Shown: positions 36,538 to 47,235, counted from the first letter of the stretch. The stretch is DNA of 64,000 bases from JAPPHA01 sp963664045 (GCA_963664045.2 CAXXGT010000002.1:343729-407728); one strand, 5' to 3'. Notes: a model not told the origin generated them from the sequence alone. Numbers and translations are program-made.

Positions 36538-37443
36538 ATGGCCGCAAGCACCGGTTCAAAACCCGATCAGGAACCAAGGGGACGTTCGCTCCTCGAAGAT
36601 GCCGCACTCCGGTTCCTGCGCAACAGGGCTGCCGTAGGGGCGACCGCCCTTCTGGGACTGCTCGTGATCTTCGTGACCCTGGGTCCGTTCCTCGCGCAGT
36701 GGAATTACGAGGAAATCGACTGGACGGCCATCGGTGACATCCGCACCCTCGGTGCGCCATCTCTCGCGAGTGGGCATTACTTCGGAACCGATGATCTGGG
36801 ACGCGATCTTTATTCACGCACACTCCAGGGCACACGAACATCGCTTGCGGTCGGCTTCGTGGGCGCCGCCGTAGCACTGGTGGTCGGCACCGCCTATGGC
36901 GCTGTGGCCGGTTATGTCGGGGGCCGGCTCGATGATCTGATGATGCGCAAAGTCGACGTCCTGCTGGCGATTCCCTCGACACTGGTCATCATCCTCCTGA
37001 TGGTGATCTTCGAACGGTCACTGTTGATGCTGTTCATCGGGCTGGGGCTGACCGGCTGGCTGACGATGTCCCGCGTGGTCCGGGGGCAGACGCTCAGCCT
37101 ACGGACCAAGGAGTTCATCGAAGCAGCCCGGGCCGCCGGTGTATCAGGCACCATGATCGTCTGGCGGCACATCCTGCCCAACCTCTTGGGCGTCGTCATC
37201 GTCTATGCATCGCTGTTGGTACCGGAAATGATCCTGGCCGAGTCCTTCATTTCGTTTCTCGGTCTCGGCATACAGGAACCCAACACGTCACTCGGCGCAC
37301 TAATCGCGGAGGGAGCCGGGACGATGGGTTACGGCACATCCTGGCAACTGCTGTATCCGCTGTTGTTCTTCCTGCTGACCATCATCACGCTATACTTCAT
37401 CGGTGACGGCCTGCGTGACGCGTTCGATCCGAAGGACAGTTGA
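36538..37443 (+). CDS. Oligopeptide ABC transporter permease (OppC/DppC type)
   Basis: The 301-residue permease begins with a polar N-terminus and the OppC N-domain (helix near 36-57). The core contains FGTDDLGRDLYSRTLQGTRTSL near 80-101 and the EAA loop EFIEAARAAGVSGTMIVWRHILPN near 191-214, both diagnostic of this subunit. Its stop overlaps the ATG of the ATPase gene (TGATG). Confidence 0.92.
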   Translation: MAASTGSKPDQEPRGRSLLEDAALRFLRNRAAVGATALLGLLVIFVTLGPFLAQWNYEEIDWTAIGDIRTLGAPSLASGHYFGTDDLGRDLYSRTLQGTRTSLAVGFVGAAVALVVGTAYGAVAGYVGGRLDDLMMRKVDVLLAIPSTLVIILLMVIFERSLLMLFIGLGLTGWLTMSRVVRGQTLSLRTKEFIEAARAAGVSGTMIVWRHILPNLLGVVIVYASLLVPEMILAESFISFLGLGIQEPNTSLGALIAEGAGTMGYGTSWQLLYPLLFFLLTIITLYFIGDGLRDAFDPKDS

Positions 37444-39251
37444 TGGCGCTGTTCGACATCCGGAACCTCTCGGTGAACTTCGATACGCGGGACGGCCGCG
37501 TCGAGGCGGTAAGGAACATCTCGTTGTCCATAACGCATGGCAAGTGCCTCGGGGTCGTCGGCGAGAGCGGTTCAGGCAAGAGTCAGACCTTCCTCGCCGC
37601 CATGGGGCTGCTTTCGCGCAACGGATGTGCGACGGGTTCGATAAAACTGGAAGGACGGGAGATTCTCGGACTTGCCCCGGAACGGCTGAACCGGATCCGC
37701 GGGAGTGAGATGACGATGATCTTTCAGGATCCACTGACCACACTGACCCCGCAACTGAAGATCGGAGATCAACTGGCGGAAGTGATGCGGACCCACTCCG
37801 CCCGGAGGGGCGCAGAGGTCAGGCGGTGCTGTCTCGAATGGTTGGACAAGGTGCGCATGCCTGATGCCGCAAGGCGGCTACAGCAGTTTCCTCACGAGCT
37901 TTCGGGCGGACAGCGCCAGCGCGTGATGATTGCCATGGCCATGCTGCTTTCGCCAAAGCTCCTGATCGCAGATGAACCGACGACTGCGCTGGACGTTACC
38001 GTACAGGCAGACATTCTCGACCTCATCGCCGAACTCCAGGCGAGCGAGGGCATGGCGGTTGCGCTTGTCACGCACGACATGGGTGTCGTTGCGCGCATGT
38101 GCGACCACATCGAGGTCATGCGGAACGGTTCCTTCGTGGAAAACGGAACTGCGGACGCGATCTTCACCCGCCCCCGGCACGCCTATACGCGCACGCTGCT
38201 TGAGGCGATACCGCGGCTTGATCCTTCCAGACCACGCATTCGGCCTTGCGGGGCATCACGGACGCTCTTGCGGGCCGACGACATCGAAGTCGGCTTCAAG
38301 ATCCGCGTGCAAGGCGGACTGTTCGGCAGAGCGGCCGAACTCCGCGCCGTTGACGGCGTAAGCCTCGACGTGGCCGAAGGCGAGACGCTGAGCCTGGTCG
38401 GCGAGTCGGGCTGCGGAAAATCTACATTGGCACGGGCGATCCTGCAGTTGGTTGACATCAAGCGCGGACGCGTTTCCTGGCTCGGCCATGACCTCACCGG
38501 GCTCGAGGCACATGCACTGAAAAAACACCGCAAGGACCTTCAGATCGTCTTTCAGGACCCGCTTGCCAGTCTCGATCCACGCATGACGGTGTCAGCCTCC
38601 ATCGCCGAACCGCTCGGGACCCACCGGCCCGAACTCTCTTCCTCCGAGCGAAAATGCCTCGTCTCGAAAATGATGGAACGGGTCGGCCTCTCGCGAAAAT
38701 TGATAAATCGTTTCCCGCATGAACTGAGCGGCGGACAGAACCAGCGTGTTGGCATCGCGCGCGCCATGATCACGTCGCCACGGCTGGTTGTCTGCGATGA
38801 AGCAGTTTCGGCACTCGACGTCTCTGTACAAGCCCAGATTCTGACTCTCCTGAAGGATTTGCGCGCAGAATATGGGCTTTCGATGATTTTCATCAGCCAC
38901 GATCTCTCGGTTGTCCGGGAGGTCGCCGACCGGATCATGGTACTGTATCTCGGACGGGTGGTGGAACTTGCCAGTTGCGACACTCTCTTCGAAGATCCCC
39001 GCCACCCATATACACGAACGTTGATCTCTGCCGTGCCGGTGCCCGATCCGAAGATCGAGCGCGGCCGCAAGCGCATCAGGTTGGCCGGTGAACTTCCCTC
39101 CGCACTTGATCCCGAGGCGAGGTTGAAGTTCCTGCAAACGCGCATCAGGGCGGGAGAGACCGACTATGAACCGCGGTTTGAGGAAGTCGCGCCAGGTCAT
39201 TTCGTGGCCGAGCACGATCCGCTCGATGAACGGGCTCCCGGCGACCCCTAG
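37443..39251 (+). CDS. Fused double ATP-binding protein of the oligopeptide transporter (OppD-OppF)
   Basis: The 602-residue protein carries two complete ABC domains. The first has Walker A GESGSGKSQ near 39-47 (Gln in place of the usual Thr/Ser after KS), signature LSGGQRQR near 152 and LIADEPTTALD. The second has GESGCGKST near 320-328, signature LSGGQNQR near 430 and LVVCDEAVSALD. Note that the second Walker B reads DEA rather than DEP. Such OppD-OppF (YejF-like) fusions supply both nucleotide-binding sites from one chain. It is the last gene of the operon and is convergent with the alpha-galactosidase gene. Confidence 0.92.
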   Translation: MALFDIRNLSVNFDTRDGRVEAVRNISLSITHGKCLGVVGESGSGKSQTFLAAMGLLSRNGCATGSIKLEGREILGLAPERLNRIRGSEMTMIFQDPLTTLTPQLKIGDQLAEVMRTHSARRGAEVRRCCLEWLDKVRMPDAARRLQQFPHELSGGQRQRVMIAMAMLLSPKLLIADEPTTALDVTVQADILDLIAELQASEGMAVALVTHDMGVVARMCDHIEVMRNGSFVENGTADAIFTRPRHAYTRTLLEAIPRLDPSRPRIRPCGASRTLLRADDIEVGFKIRVQGGLFGRAAELRAVDGVSLDVAEGETLSLVGESGCGKSTLARAILQLVDIKRGRVSWLGHDLTGLEAHALKKHRKDLQIVFQDPLASLDPRMTVSASIAEPLGTHRPELSSSERKCLVSKMMERVGLSRKLINRFPHELSGGQNQRVGIARAMITSPRLVVCDEAVSALDVSVQAQILTLLKDLRAEYGLSMIFISHDLSVVREVADRIMVLYLGRVVELASCDTLFEDPRHPYTRTLISAVPVPDPKIERGRKRIRLAGELPSALDPEARLKFLQTRIRAGETDYEPRFEEVAPGHFVAEHDPLDERAPGDP

Positions 39252-39534
39252 CCCGAACCCATCGGTGTGCCGCGGAAAGGTCACTGGCAGTCGGCCAGCC
39301 TTTGCTCCTCCGCGAGATCGTCGCACGGGTCCCCGAACTGTTCGGGCGGCCAGGCGGAACAGTTCAGCACCCGGTCCATCGTCCTGTAGGACGGCGCACT
39401 CGCCGGGTCCTCGGCGATCACGGCCGGTTCCTCGAGGACCGGGACCGGATCCAGAATCTGGCGGCCGGTGCAGGGCGCGGCCTTGTCGCGTCTTCCATAC
39501 CGGGAAAGACCTCTTCGTTCCTCGCCCGTTCCGC

Positions 39535-41619
39535 TCAAATCAACGTTCCATTCACTACCCACATTGTTTCCGGAAAACTCCATGGCAGTGTCAGCCCATG
39601 GCTCATCAGATAGGCACCGCTGAGGACCATTGGCCCCGACTTGATTGCCTGGTCACCCCGCGACAATGCCGACGCATCCGCGTGGTTGGCCAGTTCAACG
39701 CGGTAGTTCCTGTCTGCAGACAACCTCGTCAACCGCAACGGCCGCGGGGCGATCTGTGCCGAAGTTGCGGCCTTTCCCGCGAAAACGACGAATTGACGGC
39801 CGCCCTGCCCCAGTTGCTGTTCAGCAATGACCGCCTGGTCGGAACTGTCGAGTCGAAGGATATCTGCGGACTGCATCCAGTCGCGGTTTTCCTTCCACCA
39901 CCGTATGATCTTGCCCAACACGCGTGTTTCTTCGGGTGTCAGTTCCCGCGGGTCCATCTCGAACCCCAAATGGCGCTGGGCGGCGACCCAAGCGCGGAAA
40001 TGGATGTCGATGGTACGCCCGGAGGTGTGGCAGGTGCGCGGGCCGACATGGGAACCGGTCACGGCCATGGGAAGGAAAATCGCCGCATTGTGCTGCATGG
40101 TCAGTCGTTCGACCGCGTCGTTGCTGTCCGATAACCAGACTCGATGGGTTCTGCCAAGGATACCGAAGTCGATGCGGCCACCGCCGGAGGCGCAGCTTTC
40201 AATCTCAACGTCCGGGAACGCCTCCCGCAGCCGGTCGATCAGGGCATATGATCCGCGTGTCTGCGCCGCATCCGGCATCGGCAGGACGCGGTTGTGGTCC
40301 CATTTGATGTATTCAATCTCGTTGTCCGACAGAACGGAACTGATCCGTTCGAAAAGGAAATCGCGCACGACGGGGAGAGCCATGTTCAGCACCATTTGCT
40401 GGCGTCCGAGGATTTGGTCCTCGCCGCCTAACGTCCAGTCAGGGTGCGATCGGAAGATGTTGCTGTTCGGGTTGATCATTTCCGGCTCGAACCAGATACC
40501 GAATTTCATGCCGAGCGCACGGACATGCCTGATGAGCGGGCCTAGGCCGTCGGGGTACTTTCGAGGATTGACCTCCCAATCCGATAGCGCCTGCGAATCG
40601 TCGTCCCGGCTGCCGAACCAGCCATCGTCCAGCACGAACCTTTCGGCTCCGAGATCGGCGGCACGGGTCGCGATCTCTTTCAGTTCCGGCAGGTTGTGAT
40701 CGAAATAGACCGCTTCCCAACAATTGTAATGAACAGGACGGGGCCTGGCCGGATTCGGAAAACGTACGATCCTGTCCCGGAGGTGACGCTGAAACGCGAC
40801 CGCACAGCCATTGATCCCGTCATTGGAAAACACAGAATAGAGTCTTGCCGTTTCGAACCGTGTGGCCGGCTCGTTCTCCAGCCGGGTCGCGTGGCCAAAC
40901 TGGATCTGGCGGCGTCCATCCGGCATTTCCTCGGCCACCATCCGGTGTCCGCCCGACCATCCGTAGTGAAAGCCGTAGGCACAGCCCTGCGTATTCGTAG
41001 CTCCCCGGCAAGGTACGACAAGGCCCGGAAAGTGCTCATGCCCTGTCCGACCGGTCCGGTTTTCGCGATAGCGGATGCCCGCAGACCAGGGTGTGCGTTT
41101 CATCTGGAACTCCCCGCACCATCGCCCTGAAAAATCGATCATCTCGTCGCTGGCCTGTGGAGCAGGAAAGACCGGCGCGGAAAGCCAGTCCAGATACATG
41201 GGCCTGGAACTCACCAGCGATGCACTCGCTTCGATCACATGGGTAATCGGGTCAATCAAGAGGCTGGCAGTGTAGGTGAGCGTGCCGGACTGATCGGCGA
41301 AAACGAGTTCAAGGCTGTTCCCGTCGGTCTGGTCTGATGCGTAGCAGAACTTCGGCAGGAACGGCCGCCCGTCGCTATCGCGAATCATCAGCCCCGGCTG
41401 TCCCGGGAAAGTACGCGTCGCCTCCGGGCAGACCGACAACTCCGGGTTGATGTCCAGCATCCCTCCGGCGACATCAATGGCGTGAGAGCGATAGACCGTT
41501 TCCAGGTCTTCGTCGTCTGGAAGGCACGATCCCCAATAGACCACCTCTGCCAGGTGGTCTTTCCGGGAACCTAGAACCAGCGTCTGACGGGAGTCGTCGA
41601 GACGCCAGGTTCGAATCAT
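39535..41619 (-). CDS. Alpha-galactosidase, glycoside hydrolase family 36
   Basis: The 694-residue enzyme hydrolyses terminal alpha-galactosyl residues of melibiose, raffinose and related sugars. An N-terminal beta-sandwich (about 1-300) is followed by the TIM barrel with FVLDDGWFGSRDDD near 348-361, IWFEPEMINPNS near 401, the nucleophile Asp in YIKWDHNR near 460 and the acid/base Asp in VWLSDSNDA near 522. CASGGGRIDFG near 500 is the family substrate-binding loop. No signal peptide is seen, so it acts in the cytoplasm on imported sugar. Its start overlaps the upstream permease stop by ATGA, linking hydrolysis to uptake. Confidence 0.93.
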   Translation of the reverse strand: MIRTWRLDDSRQTLVLGSRKDHLAEVVYWGSCLPDDEDLETVYRSHAIDVAGGMLDINPELSVCPEATRTFPGQPGLMIRDSDGRPFLPKFCYASDQTDGNSLELVFADQSGTLTYTASLLIDPITHVIEASASLVSSRPMYLDWLSAPVFPAPQASDEMIDFSGRWCGEFQMKRTPWSAGIRYRENRTGRTGHEHFPGLVVPCRGATNTQGCAYGFHYGWSGGHRMVAEEMPDGRRQIQFGHATRLENEPATRFETARLYSVFSNDGINGCAVAFQRHLRDRIVRFPNPARPRPVHYNCWEAVYFDHNLPELKEIATRAADLGAERFVLDDGWFGSRDDDSQALSDWEVNPRKYPDGLGPLIRHVRALGMKFGIWFEPEMINPNSNIFRSHPDWTLGGEDQILGRQQMVLNMALPVVRDFLFERISSVLSDNEIEYIKWDHNRVLPMPDAAQTRGSYALIDRLREAFPDVEIESCASGGGRIDFGILGRTHRVWLSDSNDAVERLTMQHNAAIFLPMAVTGSHVGPRTCHTSGRTIDIHFRAWVAAQRHLGFEMDPRELTPEETRVLGKIIRWWKENRDWMQSADILRLDSSDQAVIAEQQLGQGGRQFVVFAGKAATSAQIAPRPLRLTRLSADRNYRVELANHADASALSRGDQAIKSGPMVLSGAYLMSHGLTLPWSFPETMWVVNGTLI

Positions 41620-42464
41620 TTAACGGCGCCGAGCGTCAGGCCGGCAATGAAGTGCCGTTGCATCAGGAAGAACATCAGAACCGGTGGAATGGCAGCAACG
41701 ATGCTACCCGCACTCATCAGGTGATACTGGGCTATGAACTGCGAGTTGAAGGAGGTGATTCCGGCGGTCACCGGCTGGGAATCAGGTCCTTGCGTGAGAA
41801 CGATCGCCCAGAAGTAATCGTTCCAGATAAAGGTGAAAATCAGAACGGCAAGGGCCGCAATGGCCGGCTTCATCAGCGGCAGGACCACATACCAGAAAAT
41901 GCGCCATTCCTTGACGCCTTCAACTCGGGCGGCTTCAATCAACGCAAAGGGCAAGGCCCGAATGAAGTTTCGCATGAACAGCGTGCAAAAACCGGTCTGG
42001 AACGCGATGTGAAACAGGACGAGGCCCAGTTTCGTGTCATACAGGCCGGCACTCACCGTCAGGTCGCGCACGGGCACCATCAGGATCTGGAACGGAACAA
42101 AATTACCGGCGATGAACATGAAGAAAATCAGCAGGTTGCCCCGGAAACGGTAGATGCCGAGCGCAAACCCGGTCATGCAGGAAAGCGCCACTGCGCCCAC
42201 CACGGTCGGGACCGTGATAAGCACAGAATTCACCATATAGCGCGGCATGTCTGAATCGAAGAAAACCCGGCCATAGTTCGTGAACATCTCGAACGAAGAC
42301 GGAACACCCCAGTAATTGCCATTTGTAAAATCAGCCAGAGGCCGAATTGAAAACAGGGCAACCGCGATCAGTGGCAGGAGCCACATGACGAGCGCCAGCG
42401 GCACAAGGGACTGATAGGTGATCTGTGCCGCACGGGATCGTTTTTCGATAGGTGTCGGGAACAT
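41616..42464 (-). CDS. Sugar ABC transporter permease (MalG/CUT1 type)
   Basis: The 282-residue permease has six predicted helices and the CUT1 coupling motif EAARVEGVKEWRIFWYVVLPLMKP near 186-209. It is coupled to the alpha-galactosidase gene downstream and lies 16 bases after the MalF-type permease gene. The partner enzyme points to alpha-galactosides as the cargo. Confidence 0.9.
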   Translation of the reverse strand: MFPTPIEKRSRAAQITYQSLVPLALVMWLLPLIAVALFSIRPLADFTNGNYWGVPSSFEMFTNYGRVFFDSDMPRYMVNSVLITVPTVVGAVALSCMTGFALGIYRFRGNLLIFFMFIAGNFVPFQILMVPVRDLTVSAGLYDTKLGLVLFHIAFQTGFCTLFMRNFIRALPFALIEAARVEGVKEWRIFWYVVLPLMKPAIAALAVLIFTFIWNDYFWAIVLTQGPDSQPVTAGITSFNSQFIAQYHLMSAGSIVAAIPPVLMFFLMQRHFIAGLTLGAVK

Positions 42465-42480
42465 GATGGCGCCTCTTTAC

Positions 42481-43404
42481 CTAATGCCGCGCTCCGTGCT
42501 CGTCCTGGTACATCGACCACAGGAAGTAGGCGATGAAGACCAGCATGATGAGGAACAGGACGACTGCGATGGCGGAACCGTAACCCATCCGGAATCCGTA
42601 CTCGGACAGGGCCTTTTCGAACATGTAGAAGCTGAGCACCCGGGTTGAACCGAACGGGCCACCGTTGGTCATGACCGAGATCATGTCGAAAGACCTCAGG
42701 GCCCCGATGATCGTAACAACAAATGCGATGAATGTCGCCGGACGAAGCTGCGGCAAGATGACATACCAAAGCATCCGCCAACCCTTGGCACGGTCCAACC
42801 GCCCGGCCTCGACCTGCTCGGGATCCACGGCGTTCAGACCGGTGAGATAGAGAATCATGCAATAGGCCGTCTGTGGCCACAAGCCGGCGGCGATGATACC
42901 GTAGGTGGCGAGGGTCGGGTCGCCGAGTACGTTGACCGATTCAAAGCCTAAGAAGGTTATGATTGCATTGAGAAGTCCTTCGCGGGGCAGGTAGAACCAG
43001 GAAAACACGAGACCGACGACAACCTGGCTGAGAACAAAGGGGAAAAAGAAAAGCGACTTGTAAATTCGAATGCCGACAATCGTCTGGTTGAGAAAGAGCG
43101 CAATAAACAGGCCGGCGGGAATGGCAAGCAAGTAAAGCACCAGCCATTTCACATTGTTCCAGAGTGACACCTCAAATGCGCGATCGGAAATCAGCTCCTG
43201 GTAGTTGCGCATGCCGACGAATTCGCCCTGTTCTGACAATTCGCCAAGCCCGTTCCACTCGAATGCGGAAATGTAAAAGCTCTGCACGATCGGAATGATC
43301 ACGTAGACGACGAAAAACAGGACGCCAGGCAAAAGAAACAACAATGGCGTGATTGTCATCCGGTTGCGGGCAATCCATCCTCGGGAATCCACCGCCGCAT
43401 TCAT
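42481..43404 (-). CDS. Sugar ABC transporter permease (MalF/CUT1 type)
   Basis: The 307-residue permease opens with a cytoplasmic leader and helix 1 (LLFLLPGVLFFVVYVII near 18-34). It carries the CUT1 loop EAGRLDRAKGWRMLWYVILPQLRP near 197-220. It pairs with the MalG-type subunit downstream. A 112-base gap containing a perfect hairpin separates it from the upstream binding-protein gene. Confidence 0.9.
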   Translation of the reverse strand: MNAAVDSRGWIARNRMTITPLLFLLPGVLFFVVYVIIPIVQSFYISAFEWNGLGELSEQGEFVGMRNYQELISDRAFEVSLWNNVKWLVLYLLAIPAGLFIALFLNQTIVGIRIYKSLFFFPFVLSQVVVGLVFSWFYLPREGLLNAIITFLGFESVNVLGDPTLATYGIIAAGLWPQTAYCMILYLTGLNAVDPEQVEAGRLDRAKGWRMLWYVILPQLRPATFIAFVVTIIGALRSFDMISVMTNGGPFGSTRVLSFYMFEKALSEYGFRMGYGSAIAVVLFLIMLVFIAYFLWSMYQDEHGARH

Positions 43405-43483
43405 GGTGCTTCTCCCTGCGAATTACGACTTGTCGAATTGTTGTCGCGGTGCCGACCCAAGAAAGTGTCTGGTCCGGCAGATT

Positions 43484-43507
43484 TGTGCCCCGCCTTCGCG
43501 GGGCACA
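43484..43507 (-). promoter_or_regulatory. Perfect stem-loop between binding-protein and permease genes
   Basis: The sequence TGTGCCCCGC-CTTC-GCGGGGCACA is a 10-bp perfect inverted repeat with a 4-base loop. It lies 9 bases beyond the stop of the sugar-binding-protein gene. No T-tract follows on the minus strand, so it is not a strong intrinsic terminator. In malE-malF-type operons such hairpins stabilise the upstream message and lower permease expression relative to the binding protein; the same role is likely here. Confidence 0.7.
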
Positions 43508-43516
43508 TTGGTCTTG

Positions 43517-44770
43517 TCACTTGTAAATCCGTTCACGCGCTGATTCCAAGCGGTTCAGGATGTCTTCCAGATGATCGGGGATTACCATGAACTCCTGCAG
43601 GCCTTCCATACCAACAGCCGCCATTTCAGCCGGGAAATCACGATCGAAGAACTGCGCAATGCCGCCGGTCGCGTTGTTGGAAAGCATGTCGAAGCCCTGA
43701 ACGATGAACTCGTCATCCGCGACTGAAGCGCTTGCATTGACCGGCAGCTGCCCCAGGCCATCCGGACCGTTTATGTCGGTCTGAACATCCGTTGAGGTCA
43801 CATACTGAAGGAATGCCTTCGCGGCTTCCACGTTTTCGGCGCCGGAGGCGATATGAAACGTGTCTGTCGGCGCATCTTCCCCCATCGCGACATCGGCGAT
43901 TTTCGGGAACTGGTAGAAGTCCAGCTGGGCATCGGTAACACCCGAACTGCGCAAATGCGGAATTGCGAAGTTCCCGATCAAGTAAGCTGTTGCCTCGCCG
44001 TTGACCACGAAGGTAAGCGCGTCCTGCCAGTTATACGACTGGTGATCATCGATATAGGCTCCCATATCGATCAGCCGGCGCCAGTTGGCAAACGTTTCGC
44101 GAACGCGGTCGTCTGTCCAGGCAATTTCTCCGCGGGCCAATTGCATGTGGAAATCAAAACCGTTGGTCCGCATGTTCAGGTAGTCAAACCAGCCACCAGC
44201 GGTCCAAAGGAATTTCGAGCCAATCGCGTAACATCTGCGGCCTGAAGCAATGATCTTTTCACAGTTGGCGATCTCTTCTTCGAAAGTCGCCGGCTCGCTC
44301 AAGCCCAACTCGTTGAAAATATCTTCGCGGTAGTAGATGCCCCATTGGTAGTAGGTGTAGGGGACGCCCCACTGCTTACCGTCTATGGTCATCGCACCCT
44401 TGACCGCGTCCAGGCCTGGCAGGTCGCCATTGGCATACATGTCCGAGATGTCCATGAAGAGGCCGGCATTGACATAAGGCGCCATCCGGTTGGCTGCGTA
44501 CCAATTCACGACATCCGGCGGGTTCGCCGAAAGGGCATTGCGAATCTGGCTCTTCCAGGCCTCGCGGTCGACCACTTCCAGCTCGACGGTCAGATCCGGG
44601 TGCAGCGCGTCAAAGTCTGACGCAAGCTTGTTCATGATAGCTCGGGGGCCCGGGTTGGACATGTCCGAGATAATGCGAAGAGTGCCGGACAGTCCTTCTG
44701 CCCAGGCACCGCTTGCAACACCGGCAATCATTGCCGCGGCAGCAAACGAAGCACGTAGAGATTTCGACAT
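43517..44770 (-). CDS. Sugar ABC transporter, extracellular binding protein (family 1)
   Basis: The 417-residue product has a signal peptide (MSKSLRASFAAAAMIAGVASGAWA, cleavage near 24). The mature part is a family-1 solute-binding protein: LRIISDMSNPGPRAIMNKLASDF, WGVPYTYYQWGIYYREDIF near 125-143 and YNWQDALTFVVNGEATAYLIGNF near 225-247. The ATG at 44770 follows GGATC; 12 upstream codons in frame are dropped. It is the first gene of the minus-strand uptake operon and faces the IclR regulator across a 134-base control region. Confidence 0.9.
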   Translation of the reverse strand: MSKSLRASFAAAAMIAGVASGAWAEGLSGTLRIISDMSNPGPRAIMNKLASDFDALHPDLTVELEVVDREAWKSQIRNALSANPPDVVNWYAANRMAPYVNAGLFMDISDMYANGDLPGLDAVKGAMTIDGKQWGVPYTYYQWGIYYREDIFNELGLSEPATFEEEIANCEKIIASGRRCYAIGSKFLWTAGGWFDYLNMRTNGFDFHMQLARGEIAWTDDRVRETFANWRRLIDMGAYIDDHQSYNWQDALTFVVNGEATAYLIGNFAIPHLRSSGVTDAQLDFYQFPKIADVAMGEDAPTDTFHIASGAENVEAAKAFLQYVTSTDVQTDINGPDGLGQLPVNASASVADDEFIVQGFDMLSNNATGGIAQFFDRDFPAEMAAVGMEGLQEFMVIPDHLEDILNRLESARERIYK

Positions 44771-44809
44771 CTGGATCCTCTCAAGTTCTGTCAACAAAAA
44801 TTGCAAAAT

Positions 44810-44826
44810 GTGAAACAGAATTTCAC
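44810..44826. promoter_or_regulatory. Candidate IclR-type operator palindrome
   Basis: GTGAAA-CAGAA-TTTCAC is a perfect 6-bp inverted repeat with a 5-base spacer, 40 bases upstream of the sugar-binding-protein start and about 80 bases before the iclR start. Size, symmetry and location in the divergent intergenic region match IclR-family operators. Binding by the neighbouring regulator is inferred, not shown. Confidence 0.6.
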
Positions 44827-44904
44827 TGGTTGAAACTATGATCAGAATTCATTACGTTGTCAACAGCCTCATCAAAATAATTTGCGAGACTGGAAAGCAT
44901 TGAA

Positions 44905-45684
44905 ATGAACAAGCAGGTCGACAGCGGCAGCACGGTGGGGAAAGCGCTGGTGATTCTTGACCTGGTCGCAGACTTTGAGAAACCGGTCAGATTCAAGGAA
45001 GTATTCAAACTCAGCCCGTATCCCAAGGCCACGCTTTATCGATTTCTTAAGACTCTGACCAACCAGAACATGCTCCAATATGATCCGGAGTTGGGAACAT
45101 ACAGCCTTGGCGGACGGCTCGTGCGTCTTGCACATATTGCATCATTGAGTGCTTCGCTGGCCCCCCTTGCCAAGAAACACACGGAAGCATTGGCCTCGGA
45201 GACCGGTGAAACCGTTCACTTGGCGCAGATCGATAACGGCCATGTCCTCTTTGTCGACAAGCTCAAGGCAAATCCCCGCGTCGAAACGCTGGCACGAGTC
45301 GGCATGGTGGCGCCTGCATATTGCACCGGTGTCGGCAAGGCGATGCTTGCTTTCATGGCTCCCAAGCAATTGGAGTTGGCTCTCCAGAAACAGTCCTTTT
45401 TCGGCTACACGCCGAACACGAAAAGGTCAGTCAAAGGCGTGAAGCGGGAATTGAAGGTCATCCGCAAATGCGGTGTGGCCTATGATCGTGAAGAACACGA
45501 AGAGGGAATCATTTCAATTGCCACACCGATTCTTGTGCCTACCGGTCGACTCATCGGTGCGATCTCGATCGCGACGTCAACTGCGCGACGATCGTTGACC
45601 GGGCTGGACGAATTTCGTCCATCCCTTTTGGAAACCTCAAGAAAGATCGGAGAAGAGGCCAAGTTCCTGCAACTCCAGCCATGA
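44905..45684 (+). CDS. IclR-family transcriptional regulator of the sugar locus
   Basis: The 259-residue regulator has an N-terminal winged helix-turn-helix (about 10-70, with YPKATLYRFLKTLTNQNML) and a C-terminal IclR effector domain with VGKAMLAFM near 147 and EEGIISIATPILVPTGRLIGAISIA split across 197-221. It is divergent from the alpha-galactoside uptake genes and is followed by the transporter ATPase 19 bases later. It therefore probably controls both directions in response to a sugar or its metabolite. Confidence 0.88.
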   Translation: MNKQVDSGSTVGKALVILDLVADFEKPVRFKEVFKLSPYPKATLYRFLKTLTNQNMLQYDPELGTYSLGGRLVRLAHIASLSASLAPLAKKHTEALASETGETVHLAQIDNGHVLFVDKLKANPRVETLARVGMVAPAYCTGVGKAMLAFMAPKQLELALQKQSFFGYTPNTKRSVKGVKRELKVIRKCGVAYDREEHEEGIISIATPILVPTGRLIGAISIATSTARRSLTGLDEFRPSLLETSRKIGEEAKFLQLQP

Positions 45685-45703
45685 ATTCGGAAAGGAATGC
45701 TGA

Positions 45704-46765
<1,062 letters not shown>

Positions 46766-47208
46766 GACATCCAACCGATTGATTCTCGGCTGCAGGTAAG
46801 AAACACTCTCGGGCTCGTCCTCGAACGTTTTTCTGCCAGGTCCAAGTCCGGAAGATGTCGGTATTGGCGATCTGATCTGGTCGACGATCTCATCACGGGG
46901 AAGCACGGGGCCATCTTGTCACCGATATCTTCCCATCGGTCTCGATATGGCCGGTCGCACAGACATGTCGTGTCGCACGGGACTCCCCGTTTGAACCATG
47001 GGACGGTGCCTTCGTGGCCGTCTGGATGATAGTGAGGCCTTGGTCATTCGGGAGTGTCAAGCGACTGACAGCAAGAATGTCCAGTCGACAGTGGGCACGT
47101 TCTTGACGACGAGAACCGCCCCGTGACCTGACGAAACTGAAGAAGTGTTTGCGTAATATATCCACATAACGACAATAAATCAATGCGTTAAAGGAGAAAG
47201 ATCAAGGC
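46766..47208. other. Gene-free interval before the first insertion sequence
   Basis: About 440 bases contain no gene I can support. The only longer frame (minus 46893-47183) has no recognisable domain and no ribosome-binding site. The interval ends in an intrinsic terminator, so a short plus-strand transcript could exist here. Confidence 0.4.
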
Positions 47209-47235
47209 AAATCCGTTCTCCGGATTTTTTTCTTT
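47209..47235 (+). terminator. Intrinsic (rho-independent) terminator
   Basis: AAATCCG and CGGATTT form a perfect 7-bp stem with a TTCTC loop, followed directly by a T-rich run (TTTTCTTT). It is 444 bases past the ATPase gene and 20 bases before the DUF4338-ISAs1 gene. It could end the iclR operon transcript or an unannotated small RNA, or shield the mobile element from outside transcription. Confidence 0.6.

Noticed and set aside
39281..39583. Minus-strand 100-codon frame between the double ATPase and alpha-galactosidase genes
   Set aside because: It has four Cys and an Asp/Glu-rich end but no recognisable family; it starts inside the galactosidase gene, and the opposite strand is equally open. 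Kept only as a remote possibility.
46893..47183. Minus-strand 96-codon frame
   Set aside because: No start signal, no domain; probably chance in a gene-free interval.
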